DNA from: an uncultured Collinsella sp.
GTDB lineage: Bacteria; Actinomycetota; Coriobacteriia; Coriobacteriales; Coriobacteriaceae
Assembly (NCBI GenBank): GCA_900548515.1
Contig: URKU01000002.1
Location: 1 to 64,000, forward strand
Direction: 5' to 3'
DNA length: 64,000 nt
Positions 50,712 to 59,068 of this stretch are shown here, one piece after another. The notes under the pieces were generated by a model. That model did not search any database and was not told the DNA's origin. It saw only the letters and a program-made list of their open reading frames with translations. The translations under genes and the position numbers were made by a program. The stretch's first letter is position 1; every line of letters starts with the position of its first letter.

Positions 50712-51080
50712 ATGATTCAGATGCAAACCATGCTGAACGTCGCCGACAACTCCGGCGCTCGCAAGATTCGCTGCATCAAGGTGCTTGGCGGTTCCAAGCG
50801 TCGTTATGCAGGCATCGGCGATGTGTTCATCGGTGCTGTCCAGGAGGCTACCCCTGGCGCCAACGTCAAGAAGAAGGACGTTGTCCGTTGCGTCGTCGTT
50901 CGCACCGTTAAGGAGATCCGCCGCAAGGATGGCTCCTACATTCGCTTTGATGAGAACGCCTGCGTTGTCATCAACAACGATGGTTCGCCCGTCGGCACCC
51001 GTATCTTCGGGCCCGTCGCTCGCGAGCTTCGTGACAAGAAGTACATGAAGATCGTCTCGCTCGCTCCCGAGACCCTGTAG
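50712..51080 (+). CDS. rplN: 50S ribosomal protein L14
   Basis: This 122-residue protein has the unmistakable [19 protein letters not shown] start, the [14 protein letters not shown] loop and the [10 protein letters not shown] block near the end. GGAGG precedes the ATG. It lies 13 bases from rplX. Confidence 0.96.
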   Translation: MIQMQTMLNVADNSGARKIRCIKVLGGSKRRYAGIGDVFIGAVQEATPGANVKKKDVVRCVVVRTVKEIRRKDGSYIRFDENACVVINNDGSPVGTRIFGPVARELRDKKYMKIVSLAPETL

Positions 51081-51093
51081 TTAGGGGAGATAT

Positions 51094-51399
51094 ATGTATA
51101 TCAAGAAGGGCGATAAGGTCCAGGTTCTCTCTGGCAAGGATCGCGGCAAGCAGGGCGTTATCCTGCGTGCTCTCCCCGCCGAGAACAAGGTCGTTGTCGA
51201 GGGCGTTTCGGTCGTCAAGAAGGCCGTCAAGCCCAACGCTGCCAACCAGCAGGGCGGCATCGTTTCGCAGGAGGCTCCCATCGATGCCTCCAACGTCAAT
51301 CTCGTTTGCCCCGAGTGCGGTAAGGTTACCCGCGTCGGTCACGAGAAGGACGGTAAGAACAAGCTGCGCGTCTGCAAGAAGTGCGGCCACAAGTTCTAA
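51094..51399 (+). CDS. rplX: 50S ribosomal protein L24
   Basis: This 101-residue assembly initiator has the KOW motif [21 protein letters not shown] and a C-terminal zinc-ribbon-like pair [11 protein letters not shown] and CKKCGHKF. In most genomes rplE and rpsN follow it directly. Here a terminator follows and the rest of the spc operon is not in this window. Confidence 0.95.
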   Translation: MYIKKGDKVQVLSGKDRGKQGVILRALPAENKVVVEGVSVVKKAVKPNAANQQGGIVSQEAPIDASNVNLVCPECGKVTRVGHEKDGKNKLRVCKKCGHKF

Positions 51400-51425
51400 G
51401 CTGCCCGCAACATCAAGTTGCTAGC

Positions 51426-51463
51426 AAAGGCCCGGATGCCCCACGGCACCCGGGCCTTTTTCT
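51426..51463 (+). terminator. Rho-independent terminator of the S10 cluster
   Basis: AAAGGCCCGG pairs with CCGGGCCTTT, and TTTTTCT follows, about 30 bases after rplX. Confidence 0.9.
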
Positions 51464-51465
51464 AT

Positions 51466-51593
51466 CCCCACTCATTGGGGATACTCATTGGGGACAGACT
51501 TACATGAGTGATTGTGCTCATTGGGGACAGACTTAAATGAGTAGTCCCGGCAGTTGGGGACAGTCCCCATGTGTCGGCAGTTTGGGACGGTCC
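51466..51593. repeat. Cluster of short palindromic repeats (TGGGGACAG type)
   Basis: Two nearly identical 27-bp units (51483-51509 and 51516-51542) contain CATTGGGGACAGACTTA and end in ATGAGT. Each is a small palindrome with CTCAT / ATGAG ends. They are preceded by CCCCA-CTCAT-TGGGG (51466-51480) and followed by GGGGACAGTCCCC (51556-51568) within a 22-base direct repeat (51545-51566, 51572-51593). This resembles REP/RAYT-associated sequences. The next 280 bases up to 51872 hold only operator-like palindromes. Confidence 0.75.
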
Positions 51594-51671
51594 ATTGATG
51601 CCTGATGCCCCTAGAGGGGAAGAGTAAGACAGCCTGCTCTGCCTTTTTGGGCTTTGGTGTTCCGCTTCTTT

Positions 51672-51710
51672 ATCCTTTACAAGGATCCTCGCATGCGCAT
51701 TATCGCGCAT
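51672..51710. promoter_or_regulatory. Two small palindromes upstream of the oxidoreductase gene
   Basis: ATCCTT-TAC-AAGGAT (51672-51686) and ATGCGC-ATTATC-GCGCAT (51693-51710) lie close together. The second shares GCGCAT with the larger palindrome at 51801 and may be an additional regulator site. Confidence 0.35.
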
Positions 51711-51800
51711 AGCATTGCGTGTTAATGCGTATGACCGCGTAAAAATGTGCAAAATATGGCTAAATATTGACCGATAAACAAATAAACACGCAAATACAAG

Positions 51801-51818
51801 CAAATGCGCGCGCATTTG
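51801..51818. promoter_or_regulatory. 18-bp perfect palindrome, likely operator
   Basis: CAAATGCGCGCGCATTTG is a perfect palindrome 55 bases upstream of the oxidoreductase ATG. GCAAAT half-sites also occur just before it. The DeoR-type regulator encoded downstream in the same operon is the obvious candidate to bind it. Confidence 0.5.
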
Positions 51819-51872
51819 TGCGAATATAAGGCTGTTGGAAATGAAGAACTTCCGATGACTCAGGAGGCACAT

Positions 51873-52952
51873 ATGGCAGATTCCAAGCAGGCTCCACTCG
51901 ACTCCGCGGCAGCCGCAAAAGCAGCGTTCGCTTCGGTCCAGGATAAGCCGTTCCCTAACGACATCTTTACGGCTCCCGAGCTTCGCTGGGCTGTGATCGG
52001 TTGTGGCGTTATCGCCAACCAAATGGCCCAGTCCCTCGCGCTGGCCGGCCGCAAGCTTGCGGGCGTCGCCAACCGCACGCTCACCAAGGCCCAGGCTTTT
52101 GCTGAGCAGTATGGCATCGAGAAGGTCTATGAATCGGTCGAGGACCTCTATGCCGATTCGAACATCGACGCGATCTATATCACCACCCCGCATAACACGC
52201 ATATCACCTACCTGCGCGCCGCTCTGGCAGCTGGCAAGCACGTACTCTGCGAGAAGGCCATTACCCTCAATTCCGCTGAGCTCGACGAGGCGCGTGCCAT
52301 CGCCGACGAGCACAACGTGGTCCTTATGGATGCCACCACGGTGCTTCATATGCCGCTGTACCAGGAGCTGCGCCGTCGCATGAATGCGGGCGACTTTGGC
52401 CGCATGAACCTCGCCCAGCTCAACTTTGGTAGCTACAAGGAGTACGGCGACCTGACCAACCGCTTCTACAATCGTAACCTTGCTGGCGGTGCCATGCTCG
52501 ACATTGGCGTCTATGCCCTGTCCGTCATGCGCTTCTTTATGGCAAGCCAGCCCGCTGAGGTCATTTCGCTGGGTAACACCTGCGAGACCGGCGTTGACGT
52601 AGCGGGTGGCATCGTCTGCCGTAATGCCGAGCAGCAGCTGGGTGTTGTGAGCCTCACGCTCCACTCCAAGCAACCCAAGCGCTCGATTATTAGCTTCGAT
52701 AAGTGCTATATCGAGGTCAACGAGTATCCGCGCGCCGATCACGCGACCATCGTGTGGACTGCGGACGGCCACCGCGAGGAGGTCCACGTCGGCACCGAGG
52801 CTTACGCCCTTTGCTATGAGATGGCCGACCTCGAGAAGGCGGTTGCCGGCGATAACTCGAAGTGCGAACTTCTGGATTATGCTTCCGATGTTATGGAGCT
52901 TATGACCAAGCTACGCGCCGACTGGGGAGTCGTGTACCCCGAGGAGGAGTAA
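51873..52952 (+). CDS. Gfo/Idh/MocA-family oxidoreductase
   Basis: This 359-residue NAD(P)-dependent dehydrogenase of sugar or polyol substrates has the Rossmann motif WAVIGCGVIANQMAQ (residues about 45-60), TTPHNTHITY, the catalytic-site CEKAITLN and the downstream GGAMLDIGVYALSVMRFF. The first 40 residues are an unusual Ala-rich lead. The ATG at 51873 follows AGGAGG. A DeoR-type regulator follows three bases after its stop, so both form one operon. The substrate is unknown. Confidence 0.88.
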   Translation: MADSKQAPLDSAAAAKAAFASVQDKPFPNDIFTAPELRWAVIGCGVIANQMAQSLALAGRKLAGVANRTLTKAQAFAEQYGIEKVYESVEDLYADSNIDAIYITTPHNTHITYLRAALAAGKHVLCEKAITLNSAELDEARAIADEHNVVLMDATTVLHMPLYQELRRRMNAGDFGRMNLAQLNFGSYKEYGDLTNRFYNRNLAGGAMLDIGVYALSVMRFFMASQPAEVISLGNTCETGVDVAGGIVCRNAEQQLGVVSLTLHSKQPKRSIISFDKCYIEVNEYPRADHATIVWTADGHREEVHVGTEAYALCYEMADLEKAVAGDNSKCELLDYASDVMELMTKLRADWGVVYPEEE

Positions 52953-52955
52953 GCG

Positions 52956-53702
52956 ATGCTGGCGGAAGATAGGCTCAACGCGATTGTGTCGATGGTGCAG
53001 CGAGCCGGCTCGGTTACCGTACCAGAGCTTGCTGAGGCCCTGGGCGTGACGGCGTCTACCATTCGGCGCGACCTGCAGACGCTCGACCGAGCGCACCGCA
53101 TCGCCAAGGTCCACGGTGGGGCGACGAGTCTTGAGCGCGCGCACGTGACGCGCGATCTAACGCTTAATGAGCGCAGCGACCTCCATAACGATGACAAGGA
53201 GCGTATCTGCGCCCGCGCGGCGGCGCTTGTGGAGCCTGAGAGCTTTGTATACATCGACTCGGGCTCGACGACGCTCAGGCTCATCGAGCATCTTCCACAC
53301 CTTGAAGATGTCACCTATGTGACCGATTCCGTGCTCCATGCTCAGCGCCTTGCTTTGCGCGGCATGCGTACCGTGGTGTTGGGCGGCGAGCTCAAACCCG
53401 AGACCGAGGCGCTCGTTGGCCCCGATGCCTTGGCAACCTTAGACCGCTACAACTTCAACTGTGGCTTTTGGGGCTCTAACGGCATTGCCGCCGAGCAGGG
53501 CTTCACGGCGCCCGATATCGAGGAAGCGCAAGTAAAGCGCATCTCGATGCGTCATACAGCCAAGCGCTTCGTAATCTCGGACGCCAGTAAATTTGGTATG
53601 GTGGCGCCCGTCAAGTTCGCGGACTTCCGTGACGCAACGATTATTACCGCGGGCGAGGTGCCAGCCAAGTACCAGTCGATGGACAACGTCATCACGGTCT
53701 AG
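52956..53702 (+). CDS. DeoR/GlpR-family transcriptional regulator
   Basis: This 248-residue sugar-phosphate-responsive repressor has an N-terminal winged helix LNAIVSMVQRAGSVTVPELAEALGVTASTIRRDLQTLD and the C-terminal sensor fold with DSGSTTLRLIEHL, VLGGELKPETEALVGP and GFTAPDIEEAQVKR. It probably controls its own operon through the palindrome at 51801-51818. The inducer is likely a phosphorylated sugar or polyol, but nothing in the window identifies it. Confidence 0.9.
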   Translation: MLAEDRLNAIVSMVQRAGSVTVPELAEALGVTASTIRRDLQTLDRAHRIAKVHGGATSLERAHVTRDLTLNERSDLHNDDKERICARAAALVEPESFVYIDSGSTTLRLIEHLPHLEDVTYVTDSVLHAQRLALRGMRTVVLGGELKPETEALVGPDALATLDRYNFNCGFWGSNGIAAEQGFTAPDIEEAQVKRISMRHTAKRFVISDASKFGMVAPVKFADFRDATIITAGEVPAKYQSMDNVITV

Positions 53703-53741
53703 CGACAGGGCAAGGTCAAAACCATTTAGGTTCCTCAATAG

Positions 53742-53781
53742 AAAAGCGGCAACACCCTCGATGGGCGATGCCGCTTTTGTT
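53742..53781 (+). terminator. Rho-independent terminator of the oxidoreductase-DeoR operon
   Basis: AAAAGCGGCA pairs with TGCCGCTTTT around 17 bases, 40 bases after the DeoR stop. The A-run on the left makes it potentially two-way. Confidence 0.85.
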
Positions 53782-53793
53782 GTCTGCCGTTTT

Positions 53794-54011
53794 GTCTAAG
53801 TCTGTAACAACTAGACCGTTAAAAGTGGGTTAGATGTTACAGATTGAGATTCTTCCGAACCGCGCCGTCCCTTTGTCTCGATCTGTAACATCTGGGACCG
53901 ATTTTGCCGAGTTATTGTTATAGATTGAGATTTTTCCTTGAGGGAGATTCGAATGTCTCGATCTGTAACAGACAGACCGGAAAACGGGTTTTAACTGTTA
54001 CAGATCGAGAC
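53794..54011. repeat. Three tandem palindromic elements with about 80-bp period
   Basis: Units at 53794-53850, 53875-53931 and 53955-54011 each have a left arm ending ATCTGTAACA (GTCTGTAACA in unit 1), a 25-base loop with GACCG in its first half, and a right arm TGTTACAGATNGAGA (TGTTATAGATTGAGA in unit 2). The third has perfect 17-bp arms. The left arms end at 53809, 53890 and 53970, a spacing of 81 and 80 bases. No open frame lies here. Confidence 0.85.
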
Positions 54012-54047
54012 GTTTTGGCGCCACGGCTGAGCCATCGTGGTGGTTTT

Positions 54048-54099
54048 GACGTTTGTCCAGATAAAACCTGCCAAAATAAACCTGTCCATTTTCGACAGA
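54048..54099 (+). repeat. Dispersed hairpin repeat, copy 3
   Basis: The sequence GACGTTTGTCCAGATAAAAC, then CTGCCAAAATAAACCTGTCC, then TTTTCGACAG matches the copy at 27848 over most of its length and that at 26069 in the core. It sits at the 3' end of rluA and may include its terminator on minus. Confidence 0.7.
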
Positions 54100-54101
54100 C
54101 T

Positions 54102-54761
54102 TTAGGGCTCCCAGGGGCAGGGGGCTTCGATGTGGATGTGCTCGCCGGTTACGGGATGCGTAAAGGACACGCTGTGGGCGTGGAGCATCAGGCCACAGGG
54201 GCGCGGCGTTCCGTACAGGTCGTCGCCAACCAGGGGATGACGCTCGCTCGCCAGATGCACGCGGATTTGGTGCTTGCGGCCGGTGAGCAACTCGACATCG
54301 ATATACGAGCGCGTGGGCAGGCCACGGCGACTCTTAAGACGCTTGAGTACCTTGACGCGCGTCTGAGAGGGCTTTCCGCTGGCGCCGACACGCATCTTGC
54401 GGCTATCGTGGCGATCGCGGGCGATGGGCATGTCGATGAGCTTCTCGTTCCAGTCGATCTTGCCCTCGGCCAGCGCCAGATAGTGCTTTTCGAAGGCGTG
54501 GTCGATCACCACCTGGTCAAAAGCGGGCTGCGTCTGTTTGTCGAGCGAAAACAGCACCACGCCGGTGGTGTTGCGGTCCAGACGGTTGAGCGGCTGCATG
54601 TCAGTCGCGGCAAAGCCGTCGCCCATGGCCAGCAGCAGGTCGCTGGCGTAGTCGGTAAGCGTGCGCTCGCCGGTGCCGTCGCCGTGGACGATCATGCCGG
54701 CGGGCTTGTCGATGGCCATGAGCCAAGCGTCGCAGTAGAGGACTTGAGGTTCTTCGTTCAC
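54102..54761 (-). CDS. RluA-family pseudouridine synthase
   Basis: This 219-residue enzyme converts uridine to pseudouridine in rRNA or tRNA. It has the family signature LNRLDRNTTGVVLFS with the catalytic aspartate, DKPAGMIVHGDG and the late block GRKHQIRVHLASERHPLVGDDLYG. It has no S4 RNA-binding domain, so it is a short RluA/RluC-like form. It lies 15 bases after the U32 peptidase gene on the same strand, which in E. coli-like systems also acts on rRNA modification. The target position is unknown. Confidence 0.88.
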   Translation of the reverse strand: MNEEPQVLYCDAWLMAIDKPAGMIVHGDGTGERTLTDYASDLLLAMGDGFAATDMQPLNRLDRNTTGVVLFSLDKQTQPAFDQVVIDHAFEKHYLALAEGKIDWNEKLIDMPIARDRHDSRKMRVGASGKPSQTRVKVLKRLKSRRGLPTRSYIDVELLTGRKHQIRVHLASERHPLVGDDLYGTPRPCGLMLHAHSVSFTHPVTGEHIHIEAPCPWEP

Positions 54762-54776
54762 GTGTAAGCCTTTCGG

Positions 54777-57269
54777 TTAGCTGATTCCCACAAACATGCA
54801 GCCCGAGGTCGCCCCGCGTAGGCGGGCGGCGGGCTTGCGGCCGGCTTGAGCCGCCTCGACGGCGCGACGGACGCGAGCGACGGCACGGCCAATCTCATCG
54901 GCCTCGAGCAGGGTTCCGTCAACCATGAGACGACGCACGCCGGCATTGAGCAGCTGAGGAACCTGCGGTGTGAGGTCGATGGGGTAGGCGTCGTACAAGC
55001 GAGAGCGGCCGTGGATGTCGGTGCGGACGGGCATGACCTTTCCGTCGATATTCTTGAGCGACAGCTTGCGGGCGCGCAGACGGCAGTTGGCGCAATCGTG
55101 GATGCAGCCGTTGGCAACCTGCAGGATGCAGTGCTCGCTTGTCATGACGCGTGGGCGGCCAAAGACGGTGATGCCCAGAGTCGCGGGCGCGGCGGCGCCG
55201 AACGAGACAATCTCGTCGAGCGTGATCTCGGGCGAGAGCCAAAACGCACCGGCCCCGCGCTCGGCAAGCGCCTCCATGCAGGGCGTGTTGTGCACCGGCA
55301 GGCAAGAGCGAATCTCGGCCGTGGCGCCAACCTGGGCGGCCAGGGCAAGCTCAGAGATGTTGCCAATAGCGACCGTGGCGCCGGCAACAACCCACGGGTC
55401 GACGCGCTCGTGGTCAACGGCACGGCAGACCTCGTCGAGCACGGGCACGATGCCCTGCTCAAACGCATCGGCGGGGGAGAGCTCGGCCGCATCGAGCGCG
55501 TCGGTGGTCATGTAGATGCGCGTTGCACCCTCCGCTCGCGCTGCCTCGGCGGCCTCGAGCGAGGTGACGGTGGCGCAGATCTGCGGCTCGTCGCGGTAGT
55601 GCTCGGGCATGGGCCGCGTACATTTGTCGAGCACCGGCAGCTCGAGCGTGCGGGCACGCTCGTCATACGGTGCCAGAATGGCCTCCTCCAGCGCCTTGCA
55701 GGCGGCGGCGCGCACCTTGTGCACAGCGGAGAAGCCCATGCCGCAGCCCTTATCGAGCGCCACATCAAAGCTCGCGGACTCAAAGGGCGAGGACCCCATG
55801 CGGCCCACATGCTCTACCAGATCGGACGCCTCGACCGCGCGGGTCTTGGCGGCCTCGACGGTAAAGCCCGTGGCCGTGGCCGTAAGCGAAGGGGCGTCGC
55901 AGCAAGTAAGCGTGACGGCAAACGGTTCGCCCAAACGCGCCACAACGGTTACATCAACGGCGCGGCGGCGCAGCACATCGCGCTTGAGCGCGGCGCCGGC
56001 AGCGTCAATGGCGCGCTGGCTTCGAATCACGCGCACGCGGCAGCCCTCGGGCATGCTGCGAGGCACGCGGCACTCGATGATGTCACCGGCGGCGGCATCA
56101 TCGGCGGCAATGGTGGTCAGGAACTGGTCAAACTCGTTATCGTGGCGAAGCTCCAGCAGGTCGCCCTTGCCCACGGGCTCAAACAACTCAATGCGGGCGA
56201 TGGCGGCGCGCCGACGGCGGTCGTCGGGCTTGAGGCCGCGCACATCGCGGTTGGCCGGGCGGCTGCCCAGCACCGTGCCCACGATCTGGCCGCGGTTGTT
56301 GGAGCGCTCGTAGCTCATCATCTCGTCACCCGAGGTACCGTCTTGGTAGGCGTGCGTAAAGTCGCGGTTAAAGCAGCGCTTGAGCTGTCGCTGGCGGGCC
56401 GCATCCTCATCCTTAGAGGTCGAAACATCGGCCAGCATGTCATCAATCTGATGACGATACACGTCGACGATGGAATACACGTAATCGGGGGCCTTCATGC
56501 GGCCCTCGAGCTTGAGCGATGCGGCGCCGGCGTCATACAGACGGCGAACAAGCTGCGAAGTGTTGGTGTCGCGCGGGCACAGCGCGCGCTCGCGTCCGGC
56601 AGGGGAGAGCGAGCGGCCGTTCTCGTCAATTAGCTTGTAGGGTAGGCGGCAGGGCTGGGCGCACATGCCGCGGTTGGCCGAGCGGCCAGCCATGGCAAAG
56701 CTCGACAGCAGGCACAGACCCGAGTAGCAAAAGCAGATGGCACCGTGGCTAAAGACCTCAAGGTCCACATCGGGCGCGGCGTTGTGAATGGCGGCGATCT
56801 CGTCGATGGAGAGCTCGCGCGAGAGAGTCACGCGGTCGGCGCCCTGCTCACGGCACCAAAGGGTTCCGCGGTCGTCGTGGATGTTCGCCTGGGTCGAGAT
56901 GTGTGTCTCGATGCCGGGCATGGTGCGCTTGACCTCAAAGAACAGACCCCAGTCCTGGATAATGAAGGCGTCGGCGCCCAGCGTGGAGCAGCGATGGATG
57001 AGTTGCAGCGCATCGCCCATCTCAGACTGCTTGATGACGATGTTTACCGTGACGTAGACGCGCGACCCGGCTAGATGCGCGGCGCGGCAGGCTTGCTCAA
57101 AGGCCTCGTCGGTAAAGTTGGTTGCCTTGCGGCGGGCGTTGAAGCTGCCCATGCCGCAGTAGATGGCGTCTGCCCCGGCAGCGAGCGCGGCGGCAAAGGG
57201 CTCGGGCCCTCCGGCGGGCGCCAAAAGCTCGGGTCTGCGGTTGGTGGTTCGACTGGCGGTTGCGGTCAT
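54777..57269 (-). CDS. U32-family peptidase-like protein (RlhA-type)
   Basis: This 830-residue protein has the U32 core in its N-terminal 330 residues: ELLAPAGGPEPFAAALAAGADAIYCG, NIVIKQSEMGD, ISTQANIHD and the cysteine-rich signature EVFSHGAICFCYSGLCLLSS with RSANRGMCAQPCR. A long C-terminal region (DUF3656-like, with CANCRLRARKLSL near the end) follows. The related E. coli RlhA (YdcP) is required for hydroxylation of 23S rRNA, so an RNA-modification role is plausible. A TATACT box lies upstream on minus near 57302-57307. Confidence 0.85.
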   Translation of the reverse strand: MTATASRTTNRRPELLAPAGGPEPFAAALAAGADAIYCGMGSFNARRKATNFTDEAFEQACRAAHLAGSRVYVTVNIVIKQSEMGDALQLIHRCSTLGADAFIIQDWGLFFEVKRTMPGIETHISTQANIHDDRGTLWCREQGADRVTLSRELSIDEIAAIHNAAPDVDLEVFSHGAICFCYSGLCLLSSFAMAGRSANRGMCAQPCRLPYKLIDENGRSLSPAGRERALCPRDTNTSQLVRRLYDAGAASLKLEGRMKAPDYVYSIVDVYRHQIDDMLADVSTSKDEDAARQRQLKRCFNRDFTHAYQDGTSGDEMMSYERSNNRGQIVGTVLGSRPANRDVRGLKPDDRRRRAAIARIELFEPVGKGDLLELRHDNEFDQFLTTIAADDAAAGDIIECRVPRSMPEGCRVRVIRSQRAIDAAGAALKRDVLRRRAVDVTVVARLGEPFAVTLTCCDAPSLTATATGFTVEAAKTRAVEASDLVEHVGRMGSSPFESASFDVALDKGCGMGFSAVHKVRAAACKALEEAILAPYDERARTLELPVLDKCTRPMPEHYRDEPQICATVTSLEAAEAARAEGATRIYMTTDALDAAELSPADAFEQGIVPVLDEVCRAVDHERVDPWVVAGATVAIGNISELALAAQVGATAEIRSCLPVHNTPCMEALAERGAGAFWLSPEITLDEIVSFGAAAPATLGITVFGRPRVMTSEHCILQVANGCIHDCANCRLRARKLSLKNIDGKVMPVRTDIHGRSRLYDAYPIDLTPQVPQLLNAGVRRLMVDGTLLEADEIGRAVARVRRAVEAAQAGRKPAARLRGATSGCMFVGIS

Positions 57270-57451
57270 ATCCTGCCTTTCAAAATGCTCAGATATTCAA
57301 AAGTATAGTGGTGCCGTTGCGGCAGGCGATGCCCGTGCTCCAAGCGGGATAAAGTCTTCAGCAGCTTAGGCTGGCTGACCCCGTGGAGAACCGTTCAGCT
57401 GCCAACGGGCGCCGTTGGGCGATAAAATATTCTCTCCAGCTGATAATATTC

Positions 57452-57480
57452 TTGCATCAAACAGAAACCTTGAGTACTAT
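57452..57480 (+). promoter_or_regulatory. Promoter of ridA
   Basis: TTGCAT and TACTAT are 17 bases apart, 89 bases before the ridA ATG. Just upstream are two direct repeats, GATAAAATATTC (57421) and GATAATATTC (57442), which could bind a regulator. Confidence 0.6.
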
Positions 57481-57569
57481 CCCAAATCAAGCGCGGTGTT
57501 CAGACCGAATTGTGCCTCCCGGTGCGAACGCCGCGCTCACGCTCTCTATCTGATCGTAAGGAGAAAAAC

Positions 57570-57947
57570 ATGAGCAAGACCGTCGTGTCTTCCGATAACG
57601 CACCCGCAGCCATCGGACCGTATTCCCCCGGTATCCAGACCGGCAACATGGTGTTCCTGTCCGGCCAGCTGGGCATCGACCCCACAACTGGCAAGATGCC
57701 CGAGGGCGTCGAGGCCCAGGCCAAGCAGTCCCTTGCTAACGTCGAGGCCCTGCTGACTGCCGCCGGCGCTACGTTTGCCGATGTCGTCAAGACCACGGTC
57801 TACCTGGCCGACATTGCCGACTTCGCTGCCGTGAACGAGATCTACGCCTCCAAGTTCGAGGCCCCGTTCCCCGCGCGCAGCGCTTTCCAGGTTGCCGCCC
57901 TTCCGGCTGGCGGTCTGGTCGAGATCGAGGTCGTCGCCGCTCTCTAA
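57570..57947 (+). CDS. ridA: RidA-family enamine/imine deaminase
   Basis: This 125-residue YjgF/YER057c/UK114 protein hydrolyses reactive enamines and imines made by PLP enzymes. It has AIGPYSPGIQTGNMVFLSGQLG at the N terminus, the key arginine in FPARSAFQVAALP and the C-terminal glutamate (VEIEVVAAL). It is most like the canonical RidA subgroup. The ATG at 57570 follows AAGGAG. Single-gene unit with a strong terminator. Confidence 0.94.
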   Translation: MSKTVVSSDNAPAAIGPYSPGIQTGNMVFLSGQLGIDPTTGKMPEGVEAQAKQSLANVEALLTAAGATFADVVKTTVYLADIADFAAVNEIYASKFEAPFPARSAFQVAALPAGGLVEIEVVAAL

Positions 57948-57978
57948 GGCGTTGGCAACAACTAAACATGACATGCAA

Positions 57979-58018
57979 AAAGACCCTGCAGCGCGTGCGA
58001 GCTGCAGGGTCTTTTGTT
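57979..58018. terminator. Two-way terminator between ridA and the YheO-like gene
   Basis: A 14-bp perfect stem AAAGACCCTGCAGC / GCTGCAGGGTCTTT has an 8-base loop, with TTGTT after it on plus and a T-run on minus from the CAAAAAG flank. It separates two convergent genes. Confidence 0.9.
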
Positions 58019-58059
58019 AAGTGACGGATCGCTTGTGGAGCCGCGCTCCATTTTGCTCG

Positions 58060-58716
58060 TTAGCCCTCCTTGCGAACTTTTTGCAGGTAGCGGTAGACGC
58101 TGGGCTCCGAGATGCCCAGCGCGGTGGCGGCGCAGGCCACGGCACCCTTGAGCATGAACACCCCGTTGCCGTTGAGGTGGCGAATGACGTCCACGCGGTC
58201 GCTTTGACCAAGCGATGCTACATCCAGCCCGCGCGCGCTCAGCAACTCGGCAATGCTGCGGTCGATGAGCTCCTGTGTGGACTCCGAAAGGCTTTCGACC
58301 TCGATAGACGCGGGCTCCGTGCGCGTCGGCGCCGCGTCGAAGCAGGCCATGAGCTGCTGTGCCATGGCGTTGATGGAGCGCACGGTCGAGAGGTCGGTGT
58401 TGACGCAGAGCATACCGACGATTTCGTCATTCTCGCGGATAAAGAACGTCGCGGACTCCAACGTCTTGCCACCGGCACCGCGCCCCTCATAGCCCGTAAT
58501 AAACGGCAGGTCGCGATACTTGGGGTCGTGCATAATCTTGAGCGCCAGATCGGTGGCGGGACCGCCGACCTTGCGGCCGCTCACGATACCGTTGCGGATA
58601 TCGATGATGGCGTGGTCGGGATCCGAGAAATCGTGCAGCACGATTTCGCTGTTCTTACCGAGTACCTGCTCCAGGAAATCGACCATCGGCAAAAAGCGAC
58701 GTACGGTCTCGTTCAC
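58060..58716 (-). CDS. YheO-like PAS-domain transcriptional regulator
   Basis: This 218-residue regulator has an N-terminal YheO-type PAS domain (RRFLPMVDFLEQVLGKNSEIVLHDFSD, then FFIRENDEIVGMLCVN) and a C-terminal HTH_22 helix-turn-helix (GVFMLKGAVACAATALGISEPSVYRYLQKVR). The GTG at 58716 has AAAGGAG at proper distance; the longer reading to 58857 has no such site. It faces the purine permease gene and so is the prime candidate regulator of the permease-ssnA-ygfK unit. The ligand may be a purine or related metabolite, which is inference. Confidence 0.85.
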   Translation of the reverse strand: MNETVRRFLPMVDFLEQVLGKNSEIVLHDFSDPDHAIIDIRNGIVSGRKVGGPATDLALKIMHDPKYRDLPFITGYEGRGAGGKTLESATFFIRENDEIVGMLCVNTDLSTVRSINAMAQQLMACFDAAPTRTEPASIEVESLSESTQELIDRSIAELLSARGLDVASLGQSDRVDVIRHLNGNGVFMLKGAVACAATALGISEPSVYRYLQKVRKEG

Positions 58717-58952
58717 GGGCAACTCCTTTGGGTGAAAACGGAAATGTTCATAACAATTTTTTCTCATGGTAACACGCTGCCCACCATCTCGTATATCCGC
58801 AGGTACATTGCGTAATGCAGACGAACGGTAGGAATTTAGCGGTAAACGGTTGACCAAAAGAAAAGTTAGATGTTATTTTGACCAGACACTTTCCTGACCT
58901 GCGGAAATGCGTTATTTCAGCTGAAGAATAGTCTGATAACAAAAAATTATTA

Positions 58953-58981
58953 TTGAGAATGAGAATCATCTTTAATACGAT
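58953..58981 (+). promoter_or_regulatory. Promoter of the NCS2 permease with Fur-like box
   Basis: TTGAGA and TACGAT are 17 bases apart. The spacer carries GAGAATGAGAATCAT (58955-58969), which matches 14 of 19 positions of the Fur box consensus when extended to 58973. The site covers the promoter, as expected for a repressor. The rest of the 352-base divergent region shows no gene. Confidence 0.5.
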
Positions 58982-59068
58982 ATGCAATGAAGGCACAACC
59001 TCAACCCCGCACTGCGTCACAATAGAGCGTTAGATGCGAAAACAACTACTTCGAGGATTGGTGGTCAA

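Noticed and set aside
53794..54011. Possible CRISPR array
   Set aside because: There are only three palindromic units with arms that pair with each other, the loops are partly conserved, spacing between units is short and no cas gene is present.
54846..56633. A 595-codon plus frame opposite the U32 gene
   Set aside because: The U32 gene has clear signature cysteines and a proper start; the opposite frame is low-complexity and unsupported.
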